64,000 nucleotides of DNA. Source: Symbiodinium natans (Eukaryota; Sar; Dinophyceae; Suessiales; Symbiodiniaceae). Position numbers and translations under genes: made by a program. Below, piece after piece: positions 34,566 through 44,948 of this stretch (positions are counted from its first letter, which is position 1; every line of letters begins with the position of its first letter). The notes below the pieces were generated by a model that saw only the letters and a program-made list of their open reading frames with translations, was not told where the DNA came from and made no database searches. The DNA lies in NCBI GenBank assembly GCA_905221605.1, contig CAJNDS010002781.1:1-64000 (forward strand), given 5' to 3'.

Positions 34566-34626
34566 ACCCCAAACCCTAAACCCCAAGGCTTGGGCCTCCA
34601 GGCCTCAAGGCAGGGTTTAGGGTTTA
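34566..34626. repeat. Opposed short telomere tracts
   Basis: CCCCAAACCCTAAACCCC at 34566-34584 and GGGTTTAGGGTTTA at 34613-34626, bracketing 28 bases. Confidence 0.8.
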
Positions 34627-34859
34627 CCTGTTAATCCTGGCGGACAGAAATTTCTGTCCTTATGGTTTTTTCTGGTTTTTTGCGTGCAAAAGCGAGGTGT
34701 TGGTGTTCTATTGGGATCGGGGAATACGATCAGAGCGGCTGGATTTTCGGAGTTCAGGGGAACCTTCCCGAGCCCTGTGCAGAGTCTTGTGCACCAAAGA
34801 ATAGGTGACCTGAGCAGAACACAAAAAAGCGTACTCTGAACCCAACGTTTTTCCAACAT

Positions 34860-35000
34860 AATGTTGGGTTTTGTTGGGTTTTTTTTTTTGGGGGGGGGTA
34901 GCCCAAAAAAACGTAAACCGTACCGAATCCGTACTTTGTTGGAAAAATGTTGGGAAAATGTTGGGAAAAAAGCGTACCCAAAACCCAACGCAAACCCAAC
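34860..35000. repeat. Local direct and inverted repeats around AACCCAACG
   Basis: AAAAAAGCGTACTCTGAACC and AAAAAAGCGTACCCAAAACC recur 140 bp apart, with TGTTGGG/CCCAACA pieces between them. The three open minus frames over this stretch look like artefacts of it. Confidence 0.65.
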
Positions 35001-35173
35001 AAGAGGACACTTTTTCTGAAAAGGCCACTTTTTCTGCAGAATTGTGTGGGTGTCTGGTTTCCACCAGGAAATAGGTTTCTGACCATCATTAAAGCGGACG
35101 GATTTTTTGCGCGGCTGGATTTTTCCGGCCTCTTCAATAGGACAGTTTTTTATGGAACGTGGGATTGACAGGT

Positions 35174-35198
35174 AGGGTTTAGGGTTTAGGGTTTACAG
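35174..35198. repeat. Short TTTAGGG tract
   Basis: Three and a half units, G-rich on the plus strand; no gene assigned nearby. Confidence 0.93.
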
Positions 35199-36974
35199 GG
35201 GTCCTGTCGCATGAGTGGCTTCCTCCCGTCGCCCGTGCTGACCTCCAGCGCCTCTGCTCAGAGTTGCGGGCTGCGTTCCGGGCTGGTCCTTCATAACTTA
35301 AGGGTTTCAAAGTTCAAGTTATCTGCTATTTAGATCGATTTCGAGGTTAATAAGGTTGTGCGATCTCAGGACTCAGATTCGAGGAGTTCGGGAGGTGCAG
35401 GAGTGGAGGACTTTTAAGCCTTGGACCTCAGTGCTCAGAAAAAATGGCCTACAGCTGTGGGTAAGGAATGAGTGCGGCATATGTCTGCTGACCGTATTTA
35501 AGGGCAAAACTCGTGCTCTGGTTGCCGCCTTCATGTTGAGGGCAAGCTTCGCTCACATGTTGCAGCAAGGGCATTCGGGCTTCGGAGCGCTTTCTGGCAT
35601 GGCGTGTGCTGGCTCAACGCCGTCAAAACGCATTGAAGCGGAGGCCCTTACGACCAGACATGCCGCACAAAGGAAAAACGTGGCTTAGGGCCTTAGAGTC
35701 AAAAGGGCTTCTTCTTGCGCCACCCATTTTTTGAAAGGTTTCGGGCTTAGCAGGCTCAGGTCAGGAGATGGCACCCGCACAAAGCAGGCATGCCTTCAAC
35801 TCAACGATGCTTTGAGAGCTTCGGAAAGGTCCAATTCTGTTGCCACGAACGGGGAGTTTATAATTAGGGGTTTAGGGTTCATAGGAGCTCCTCTTGAAGG
35901 ACAGCGCAATGTCTGCTGAGCTGCTAAACCCCACACGCCCAAACTCTGAGATCGTCAAGGCTCATTTCTCGTGGCCGTCCCGCGGGAGGAAGCCTTGACA
36001 GCTATTGTTAAAATCATAATCTGATACGCCTTGGAGTTGCATGCTACAAATGGCCAGGTGGTTCCCCTTCAAGTGCTTTCCCTCCCGACTTTTCACAACA
36101 ACATGAACCCTGAGTCAGTACTTACGATGCCGCACAAGGGTTTTACTGAATGTGCGAAGGTTCAAGGCTAAGGTGAAGAAGCAAAACAGACCGACTTGGA
36201 CAAAATTCGGCCTCACAAACTCGACGTTGGGGGTGTGCCTTGAACCTTTGATCTCAAAAAACTGTATCCGGTCCTGGCGGAAAAGCAAGCACGCAAGAAT
36301 CCGGTAAACTTGGTGATCGCTCTATGTGCGCACCCAAGCCGAGACCAGGTGTCAGCCACTTCAGAAGTGGACCAATGGATGCCGGGCAGGTTTGTAGAGA
36401 ACCCAAGCCCCTGAGTTCATATCGTACATTACATGCTACTTCTAGACTACTCCAGGAGAGTGCAATTAGGGCCAAGTGAGTTTAGGAGAGCGAACCAGGG
36501 CCCGAGCTCCTGCCAGAAGCGGTTCTTAGAGTTCCCACGTCAGCGCAACGAAGTCAGTCCTGTTCGTGAACTACTCTACGATACGACATGGTCCAGCCAC
36601 GAAAGATCATGAAAGCCAAGCGTGAACTCTTGGTTCGCAACCTCCCAAAAAGCCCCCAAACATTCTTGCAATCGAGAGGCAGGACAGCTCAGGCTGGCCA
36701 CGCACAGAAATGTGAGCAGCGCATAGGCGCTAGGTCCGCCAGGTCGCCTTGGCACAGGTTAGTCTATACTCCCCTTAGAACCTTAATAAAACAATATTAA
36801 TAATATTTGAAATAATATCTCTTGGGCTTTATATAAAAGGGGGATAGAGTAGTGCAGTTCAAAGCGGTTTTGTCGTGGAAGCTGGGGGTGCGAACGCACA
36901 TCGAGACACCTGGGCAGACAAGTCGCAAAACGTTGTAAGCTAGGATTGAGGCTACCAGCTTCGAAGCTTGCTGT

Positions 36975-37235
36975 TCAAGGGGTCTTGTGTTTTTGGTTGG
37001 GGGGGGTACAAATTGCACGAGCGTGAGCCCTGCTGAAGCCCATCACGGCTGCAAAGTTGCGCTGGGCCATATGGAAATGCCATGGGCAGTAAAGGGCCTG
37101 AAATTCATCTGAGCAGGGCCACACAACAACGCGGCAGCCCGGCAAAGACTTGAGCCACGATGTCAATTGGATCAGGAAGTGCCCACCATGTGCGGAGTTA
37201 AAAGGTCGGCATTCTCCTTCACTTACATTTTCCAT
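36975..37235 (-). CDS. Unknown coding-like frame just downstream of the phosphatase stop
   Basis: The frame reads GECRPFNSAHGGHFLIQLTS, WLKSLPGCRVVVWPCSDEFQ and CPWHFHMAQRNFAAVMGFSR. The composition is protein-like, but no partner exon, acceptor or family could be established. It lies 73 bases beyond the phosphatase stop codon, so it could be the first exon of the next gene or an unspliced 3' region. Confidence 0.28.
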   Translation of the reverse strand: MENVSEGECRPFNSAHGGHFLIQLTSWLKSLPGCRVVVWPCSDEFQALYCPWHFHMAQRNFAAVMGFSRAHARAICTPPNQKHKTP

Positions 37236-37307
37236 AAAAGCATGTAATCAATCAAGCATGCAAGCGGCTTTGCCGTGCTTCGAAACTACTGACAAACATA
37301 GGTAAGA

Positions 37308-40300
37308 CTAGACGAAATCCGCAGGCTTCGCTGCGTCTACGAGCTTGGTGTACTGCCAGCGCCCCTTAGAAACCAGCTGCTTAGCAAGGCTTGGGTCACT
37401 GCATGCAAGCTCCTGGTCGTGGCCGGCATGTTTGCACTGCATCTGCAGACGACGGCCTGTTTTGAAAAAGGACATGTCGACGCTACTCGTGTCCAGAGGA
37501 TGCAAGCCTTTCCCCTCCGAATTGTCCACCTGGTCCCGGCGTGGATGGAGAGCAAAAGGGCCATGATGGTGCTGGACCAGCCATGATGCATCCATGACCT
37601 GTCCCCAGGTGCTGGGGGGCTGTGCCGAGTCTGTCTGGAACTGCTGCCAGTAGATATGACTGGCATTGTAGACCTTGCACAGGGATCTACCTCTGCAAAC
37701 TCTTGCGTGAAAAAAATCAGAAAACAAACCGAAGCCCTCGCGGCCCGAATCTGCGAACTACAGCTGCCTAGATTGCGCGCACGCGGCCGGGTGGCATGGT
37801 TCGGGGCTTCATGATGTACCTAGTCCTACATTGCACAAGTCTGGATGAACTCGGCATCTTCGGATCCCCTGCCCGGAGACCACCCTGGCTCCCACTGCTT
37901 TTGGGAGTGTGCTGGGATTTGAATTAAAACCGAGAGGCTCGGAGCTTCTGAGCTAAGAGTTTCAAGAGCTTTGAGTCAGGTTTGGGTTCAGGGCTTGAGG
38001 TCAGTATGGGAATATCAACGAGGACGACGGGGTTTTGAGTACAGTAAGTTTCAGGATTCGGGGTCCCAGCAGCGAGCAGCCTTCACCCATGATCGCCAAA
38101 TCCCCAAACAGCACTACTGTGACCTCGCTGTGACCTCGCGACGCGTGCACACAAACGAGGCCTCAAATTCTGACCCTCTCTCGGTCTCGCTTAGGGCCTG
38201 CAAACGTGAAGAGGCGTTCCGAACATCTTTTCGCTGTCGCCTAATAGTGCTTCCGCACTCCAAATCGTGCTCCCGCCAAGGTTCCGTGCACTTTGGAGGT
38301 TTGCACCGTTCCGTGTCGCGAAAACGCGGGGCAAAGGGGGATGCCTACTAAACCCTAAAACCTAAACCCTAAACTCTAAACCCTTTCATCTTGGTGCTCT
38401 TGGAATGTGCTGCCCCGGGTGCTCTTGAAATGCCTTGAAGTGCCCTTACACGGTTCCGGGCAATCCGCCACGATATTGTGCATGGGGTTAGCAAAGGAGG
38501 ACGACCTTTTTCGCGACCTTGATTCCGAATCCTGTTTACACTCGACCCTGAACCCTGGTAGTTTTGTTTAACACTAGCCACTTTACCCATACTCATCCAA
38601 AACGATAATTACAATACTCCCCTATCATACGGAGCCCGATTTACAATCAGGTGACGCGAGGGAATGGGGCCGCGTTTGACATTGGTGATGCCCCGCCCGT
38701 GTAGTCGCAGGCTCAAGACTGTACTGAACACCGCAACCAAGGATACCGCGCCCTAAACCAACGCAGTCTGGGGGCTGTTAGCTTGGACCACCCGTAGGTG
38801 TTCAGGCGCTTCGCGGTCCGTTTCGGAGCGGGGCGCGTGAAGGGCTCGTGGTCCTCGACACTGCCAGCAGAGCCTGCTGCGTGCGCATGTGGTGCCGTAT
38901 GGAGAGAAAAACGGCTATGCTCGGCAACAGCATGAAAGCCCCCGAACCATCTTAGCTTGCCTCTTACTTTCCCCTGGTTCGATTCAAGACCGAAAGGACA
39001 AAGTCTGTACGAAATAGGGTTCAAGATCATCTGTCTACGTACCTCGACGTCTCCGCGAGGACCCGCCAATCAGTCTGACCAAGTACTGTGGTGGATTCAA
39101 TACTCAAGAGCTCTGACCACTGAAACAGGGCATGGCGCAACAAATGATGCAACCGGCGTGCTCATGGACAACAGCTGTGGTTGCATTGTTGGACAATCCG
39201 CGATGGAAAGAAGCATACATGGCCCAGATACGCACCCCAACCCTGAACTACGAATTGCTTAAGAGCCCCGAAAAAACAAAAAACAATCTTCCTTAAAGAA
39301 AGGGGAATTATCGGTCCTAAAAGCAAGTAGTAGTGAATCAAGGGCCACCAAGGCCCAAGGCCTGTGATGATGTGCGTTGTGGCAGGTGGGTCGACGGTGC
39401 TGCCAGTGGTGATGCCACTCAGCCAGGGCGTAATGGGATCCCACATGGGCGAGACGTCGAACATGCGCTCGTAGTTGTGCTCGTGGCCTCCATATAACTA
39501 TGACTTTGGCCTAAGTCTACAGTTTAGGGTTTAGGATTTAGGGTTTGGACTGCTTGGTCCTCTGGATCTCTTGGCTTACAACTGGGGGGGGGTACCAGAG
39601 ACCCTGTCGTCGGCTTGGAACAACTCCCTGTGCCACGGCAGACATTCCGGGCTGAAATTGATACAAGGCCTGAGGGCTGGCATGTAGGTGGGTGACTGCT
39701 ACCGCAAACGGCAGCAAAAGCCTTATAATTCTTCAACCGCCGCGCGCCACGAATGCCAAAGCCTATAGAGTCCAAGGCTTTCGTTTTCAGGCCGGGCTCT
39801 TGGCCTGCAATGAACACGTCCACTCCGTACTTGTAGAAGAGCTCCTCCAAACCGTACCTTCTGTGGCCCACATGTTGCTTGGATGTCCACAAGTTCACTC
39901 AAGCCCTACTCTGGCCCTCCACCCCTTGCTTCCCCTGGCCTAGCAAAAAAGTGTGGTCCCTTATTCATTATTCCCAGGTTTCCCTGAAACCTGTGCATTC
40001 CCAGGTGCTTGAAAGTCCCATCTGGCTGCTTCAACCCCATGCGGTTCACGGTCGCAAAGCTGTCGCAATCTGCCTTGGCTTCTGAAGGAACCCGACGAAT
40101 CTATGAAGCCCTGCTGGGAATCCGGCTTGGAATCCTGTCACTGAACCGCTAATTAATTCCCCGAAACCCAAGCACAGAAAGTTCTGGCGAACAGCTATGC
40201 GTACCTGTACGATCCCCCCCCCCCCACAACAAGAAAGACCTGTGCCTGCAACAGCAAGCTCTTGATTTCGAGCAAGGGAACGTCGCATGAGCAGTAGAGT

Positions 40301-43172
40301 GGCCGATGACCAAGAACAATTACCCACGGAGTCTTGGTGCCTTGCAGGAAGAGGTTTAGGAGGTTTAGGGTTTAGGAGGTTTAGGAGTCTTATTCGCCAT
40401 GAGGTTCCAAACTCGAAACATGCCTCTCCGATTTTAAGTAGAAGAAGTAAGGACCTAGAGATGCCCGAGCGGAATCATCTGCTGCAAGCCTTCCCTTGAC
40501 AGGTCGCTGCAGGTGTATAGGGCTCATGTGGGTTTAGTCGGCTTCAGACTCAGAAAGATATAAGAGAGAGGCAGAGTTGCACGGCTCTGGGGCTAAGCTG
40601 GGTAACCCTAAACCCTAAACCCTAAACCCTCAACCCTAAACCCTAAACCTAAACCCCAGCTCCATCTTTGCCCAGGGTGCGGTCTACGGCTCCAAGGTCG
40701 GCTTCCAACCACTCATGCTGTTCTGCCACCATCTGTGCCAGAGGGGAAGCGAAATAAACCTGTGCAGGGCTCTTAGGGTTTAGGGTTTAGGGTTTAGGGT
40801 TCGTGTTTCAGCCAATTTGGTTTCGCAGCTCAAAAATGTTTGAGAACTTGGGGTTGCAGGGTTCTGACAAGCAAAGGCTGCTGTACAGCACCCGGAGGTA
40901 ACATCACTACCACCTCTGGGACGCGGATCTATCATCTCTGTTACTGCCAGGGAGATGCTCCATGGCAACATGCTGCCGGCATCCGTCATACAGGCTTATA
41001 CTTACACAGTTGCACACACACACACCATTCGGTTCTTTCACCTCTGGGACATGGGCAGGTTGGCAAATCCTGCAGCGAAGTGTTCAAGGTTCCCATTGAG
41101 AGACCAGGCCCCCAACTCTATGCGTGATTCGGGAACTTCAGGGCAGTGCATAGCATGACTTTGCCAAGGGTAAGGCCTGAACCCATTGAACCCAGGATGC
41201 TGGCGGCAACCCAATCACCGTCAACCTAGCTAGGGAAGCAGTGCAATCATGGATAGTTTTTTGGACAGACTCGGCAAGCGGCCTCCGTGGAAATGGTCAC
41301 GAAGTGGACAAGTCCGCTGTCCCAAGAATACCACCTTGCTTACAGCATCATTAAGCAGGTGGTCACGCTGGCAGCTGGATGAAGGTTTCACGCAAGTCGA
41401 CATTGCAGGCGAAATCTAAGGTTCCATGTTCGCGGTCAATGCAACTGCGAGTACTGTCCCGTGAAGAAAGACCAACAACTTCGCAAGGCATGAGACTCAT
41501 ACTGGTACGACAAAAAGTGGGCAGCAGTTCCCCCATTCGCCAGGGCGACTTAGGACTCCTGCACTTCAATGAGTGTTTGAGTACTGGTTTGCTACTTATT
41601 TGCCAGGTCTTGTCGTTTCCGAAAGATGCCAAACATTACAAGACACACGGAAATTCCTCTGTACTGTAGCTGAACTGATCCATGGCACCAGTTGTTGGGC
41701 ACATTGCCATATTCCGGGAACGTAATCGTTCCAGAGTTGGACGGCATATTCCTGCAGGGGCTTCTTATGCCGAATATGTTTCAACGTCATGCAACGTGCC
41801 TTCCTCCTTGGTGCGATGGCACATGCAAGTGTGTCGATCCTGAACCGCTGCGTGTAGTGATTGAAGTGGCGGTTGGCTTCCTGACAGGACTCATGGTACT
41901 ACAAGGTGTCGGGGTTTGGGTTTTGCCACCCACACTGCATGCACATAGGGTTTAGGGTTTAGGGTTTTGGCCATGACTTTTCTGAAGTCGAAATGCACCG
42001 CCAGTGAACCAGTGCATGCCCCAACCATGCTTACGATGACCATCGAACCACATCGAACACATGGCTGCTGAATTCGGTCGCAAAGTATCGTGGTTTCCGT
42101 GCGACACCATGTACCTTGGAAAGGGGGGGGGGGAGATTGCATCGTGACGCTCTTTATATATATATATATATATATGAAACAATGTGTAATGTGGGGCGAT
42201 AGCCTATGGGGGATTTATCTCCCGACTCCCTTCCTTCCTCCCAGTTCCTCCTCCCGCTCTCTGTCTTCTTCTTCTTCTTCTTCTTCTTCTTCTTCTTCTT
42301 CTTCTTCTTCTTCTTCTTCTTCTTCTTCTCAGCACTTAGGAGTCCTCCCCGCAGGAGGAACCGGGCCGCGACCTGTCTCTCTCTCTCTCTCTCTCTCGCT
42401 CTCAGACCTCGCGGTCGTCAGCTGCCGCCCGCGACAACAAAAGCGGTTTCTGCACTAGGAGAACGAGCGGTATGCTCACATCAAATACCGCATGTGTTAA
42501 CCTTGAGGGTTTAGTCTTTTTTCCCACCTTCGGTGTGCAGTAGCTTCAACTCATGTATTCATTCAAGGGGCTAACTTATGTGAGTAAAACCGCGAGGAAT
42601 CACATGTCATCAAGAGTCTATTTTGAATAACCCTTGATTGCCTTGATGTATATTCTTATTTAACGACATCGCCATTGTGCAGTGATTGGTCTGGTCTGTT
42701 CAAAGCAGCCTAGCATTTCTGAGGCTCCTTGTGGGCATCCGGGCCGTTAGCTCGTTTCACAATCACAACACATACTTGCAAAACTTGCAATTGCATTCAG
42801 GCCGCTCAGGATGCCCATATATTCCAAACTTTTCCGGTTGCGACCCACGTTTTGGAATCTAAGCTACTTGGCCCCTGAAAGCCCGAAGCTGCTACGCAGA
42901 CTGTTCGGCGTAAAATGCAGCCTGATCCTATCCTAGTATTTGCTTAAAACCCAAAAAGAATAAAGAATCACAACCCCTATATTACCCTTAATAAGGAAGA
43001 AAAAAATTGGGGAGGTTCTTAAGCAATTAGTAGTCTTAGTATCAGGTGCTTCCTGAACTCGCAACTGCCGGCCAGGAGGCGGCACGGACGCCGCCAGCGG
43101 CTGAATGTCCTGCATCCAGGCATCGCCATTGCGGCCGTTGTCACTGTCTAAGTCGTACGCCATGTCTCCGAC
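37308..43172 (-). CDS. Purple acid phosphatase-type metallophosphoesterase, ten recognised exons (5' end not found)
   Basis: Exons assembled by eye, in transcript order: 43172-43081, 42114-42035, 41751-41689, 41334-41283, 40759-40672, 40340-40282, 39860-39805, 39487-39362, 38873-38776 and 37673-37308 (stop). Binuclear-metal motifs appear in family order: GDMAYD (GDxxY), GNHD (GNH D/E), VLGHRP (VxxH) and GHEHNYER (GHxH). Other family blocks are WYSWDSGLVHFVTISTE, EQHEWLEADLGAVDR, RYGLEELFYKYGVDVFIA, HEPFTRP, NTYGWSKLT and VYNASHIYWQQ, ending near WLVQHHHGPF. About 80 residues follow that block with no family match seen. Splice phases agree at seven of the nine joins. The join 42035/41751 does not fit simply, so an exon may be missing or mis-bounded there; the 40282/39860 join is also open. 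At least six introns begin with GC. Motif I (GDxG) and any signal peptide should lie upstream of 43172. Likely secreted or vacuolar phosphate release, inferred from the family. Confidence 0.88.
38351..38383. repeat. Intronic telomere tract, last phosphatase intron
   Basis: Four to five CCCTAAA units on the plus strand, within the intron 38775-37674 and away from both splice sites. Confidence 0.9.
39522..39547. repeat. Intronic telomere tract near an acceptor
   Basis: Three to four units; on the transcript strand the C-rich form ends about 34 bases before the acceptor of exon 39487-39362. Confidence 0.92.
40353..40386. repeat. Intronic telomere-like tract abutting an acceptor
   Basis: TTTAGG/AGGTTTAGGG units; on the transcript strand CCTAAACCCTAAACCTCC is followed by CTAAACCTCTTCCTGCAAG and the exon at 40340, so the tract forms the 3' end of the intron. 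Confidence 0.88.
40605..40657. repeat. Intronic telomere tract beside a donor
   Basis: Seven to eight units; on the transcript strand the TTTAGGG form starts about 15 bases after the GC donor of exon 40759-40672. Confidence 0.92.
40773..40801. repeat. Intronic telomere tract beside an acceptor
   Basis: Four units; on the transcript strand the CCCTAAA form ends about 13 bases before the GCACAG acceptor of exon 40759-40672. Confidence 0.92.
41947..41968. repeat. Intronic telomere tract
   Basis: Three units in the intron 42034-41752, C-rich on the transcript strand, roughly mid-intron. Confidence 0.9.
42150..42405. repeat. (TA)n, (CTT)n and (CT)n runs in a phosphatase intron
   Basis: TA run 42153-42174, CTT run about 42268-42329, CT run about 42377-42400. 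On the transcript strand the last two are purine runs (AAG and AG). Confidence 0.93.
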
Positions 43173-43269
43173 CTTACCAATATGGGCTACTAGGCCTTAA
43201 AAGCCTCATAAGGAATTCCACAAGGGCCTTTAAGGGATTGTAGGGTCTAATAGCCCATCCTGGTATAGT
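43173..43269. mobile_element. MITE-like element ending at the phosphatase exon acceptor
   Basis: Inverted ends TACCAATATGGGCTACTAGG and (reverse) TACCAGGATGGGCTATTAGA, 18 of 22 matching, around about 50 bp. On the transcript strand the element ends ...CATATTGGTA, directly followed by AG and the exon start GTC GGA GAC. A relative of one end lies at 62176-62206. Confidence 0.78.
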
Positions 43270-44917
43270 GGGAACGAAGGCGTCTTTGGTCTCGATCACT
43301 GACGAGTTGCGAGGGTTTTTCCACGGACTGTGTTACCGATGTACAGATTGACGTTTTTGGTGCTCGATACTTCTGTGGCTCCACTCCACATCCTCGAAAC
43401 TGTCGTAATTCTTGGATCGACACATCTGTTTTGGTTTTTGATCACCTGCGCGGCGTGTGGGTCACCCACCATGTTGGAATTTCGTTCTGGGCTATGATTT
43501 CGTTGTGTGATGGGCTGGCCTCGTTCATGTCATGGTGCAAGTCAACGGCGTGGTCCCCGCGGGGGGCTGTAGCCCTCGACGTGGTGTTTCAGCATCTCGC
43601 CGTTGTCCGTCGAGGGGCCGTGGTCTCCTGCTTGTCCATGTGCTTCGTGTTGGGTTGCTGTACTTTGCCCCCTGTCGCCTTTTTGGCTTGTCGAAAGAAG
43701 CGATATCATATCGCATCGGCCTCATGCGGCTCTACGACTCTACGAGGTTCTCCGTTTGGAGCTCCGCCATGGTCAGGGAAGGCGTGTCGGATTCACTGTC
43801 CTCAAGAGTTTATTCGTTTTTTGGCTCCGCCTCGACAACGCGAAATTCACGGCCGCGAAGCCTCGCAAATTCTTGAGGCCCCTTTCGTTTAGATCAACTT
43901 GCAGAGTACCTGGGCCCTTATCGTCCTCTCCTGATGATGATGATGATTTCGTAAGCATGCAGCATGCAAGCTTGTCCTGGAAGCTCCAACACCCAAGACT
44001 TTACCCCAGGGTCTTTTTGCTCTGACGGGCCAGTTCATTCCAAACTTGTGCTAGCAGGCTGTGGCATCCTTAGGATGTTTATAATTACACGGGTTTATGA
44101 GGGGCGAATTCAGCTTGGCTTTGAGTATTCACCGGATCATCCTGTCTCAGAAGTTCCCCATCAAGTTTCCTTCCAACGCATCAGCTTTCGCAACGTGTTT
44201 CCACCTCCATGCAGCACCCGCAACTGCCAACCCTGAAAGCTGTGACTTACAAGCTCTACATGAACAAGACCCCAAACCCTTTTTTTGCAACTGGACTCCT
44301 TGCTGCCCCTAGACCCTAGACCCTGAACCCTAAACCCCAAACCCTTCTGGTCTCGGCCACATGCAGCACCATGTCCAACTCGCCTTTTCGCGCTTCCGCC
44401 AGCAAGGAGGGCAGGGTTTGTCCGTTGTAGTCGCCTAAGTCCCCGTAGACCGCGTAGCTCCTTAAGGCGGGGAACTAAAGCGACGAAACAGGCTTAAGAT
44501 GGCGGCTAAACCCCAAACCCTAAACCCTAAACCCTTCTAGGGCCAAAAATTGGGAGCTTCCCCTTCGCTGCGCGCGCGAGGCCAAGGTGGCAGGCACAGA
44601 AGTTTCAGGAAGTCTGCTACTCTGAGCCCTGGGTCCCCGAGACCCGAGTCTGTACCACGGTTTAGGGTTTAGGGTTTAGGGTTTAGGGTTTAGGGTTTTG
44701 CCAAACCAAGACTGCAGCCCCAAGGCACATGGGCAGCCGCGACTGAACATCCCCAGCAGATATGGGGTGACTCTTGAAGCTCAGAGGTTGCGACCATCCG
44801 GTTCTGTTGCCTCGGATGGGTGGTCTTGACTTGAGATTGGGGCTGCTGGCTCTCTATGGCCACTCGGAATGAATGACAGGTCATCACAAGGCGCTCCGGT
44901 AGAAAAGCTCACCCTGC
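43270..44917. other. Expected location of the phosphatase 5' exons
   Basis: The missing first metal motif should be encoded here or further upstream, but no GDxG frame was found. All three plus frames are open over about 43430-43890, and a minus frame (MLTKSSSSSGEDDKGPG, 43773-43958) is also open; none is supported. Confidence 0.45.
44303..44698. repeat. Cluster of three telomere tracts, orientations C, C, G
   Basis: 44303-44346 (degenerate CCCTAGA/CCCTAAA), 44511-44536 (CCCTAAA) and 44660-44698 (TTTAGGG, five to six units). About 120 bp separates the second and third, an inverted pair. Confidence 0.9.
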
Positions 44918-44940
44918 ACCCTAAACCCTAAACCCTAAAC
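44918..44940. repeat. Telomere tract just after a stop codon
   Basis: Three CCCTAAA units on the plus strand, starting nine bases beyond the stop of the gene ending at 44949. Confidence 0.9.
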
Positions 44941-44948
44941 TCGCAACT

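Larger units (their letters stand above)
30109..37234. other. Unassigned sequence, mostly repeats
   Basis: Between the listed repeats, weak coding-like frames occur at 31997-32269 (plus; ECEACADFYAPRSRYQNPEK) and 35356-35688 (plus; 110 codons), neither with splice or family support. The stretch 36780-36840 is AT-rich. Confidence 0.45.

Noticed and set aside
38965-38990. GGTTCGATTC, tRNA-like
   Set aside because: Stem bases do not pair, and the site is intronic sequence of the phosphatase gene.
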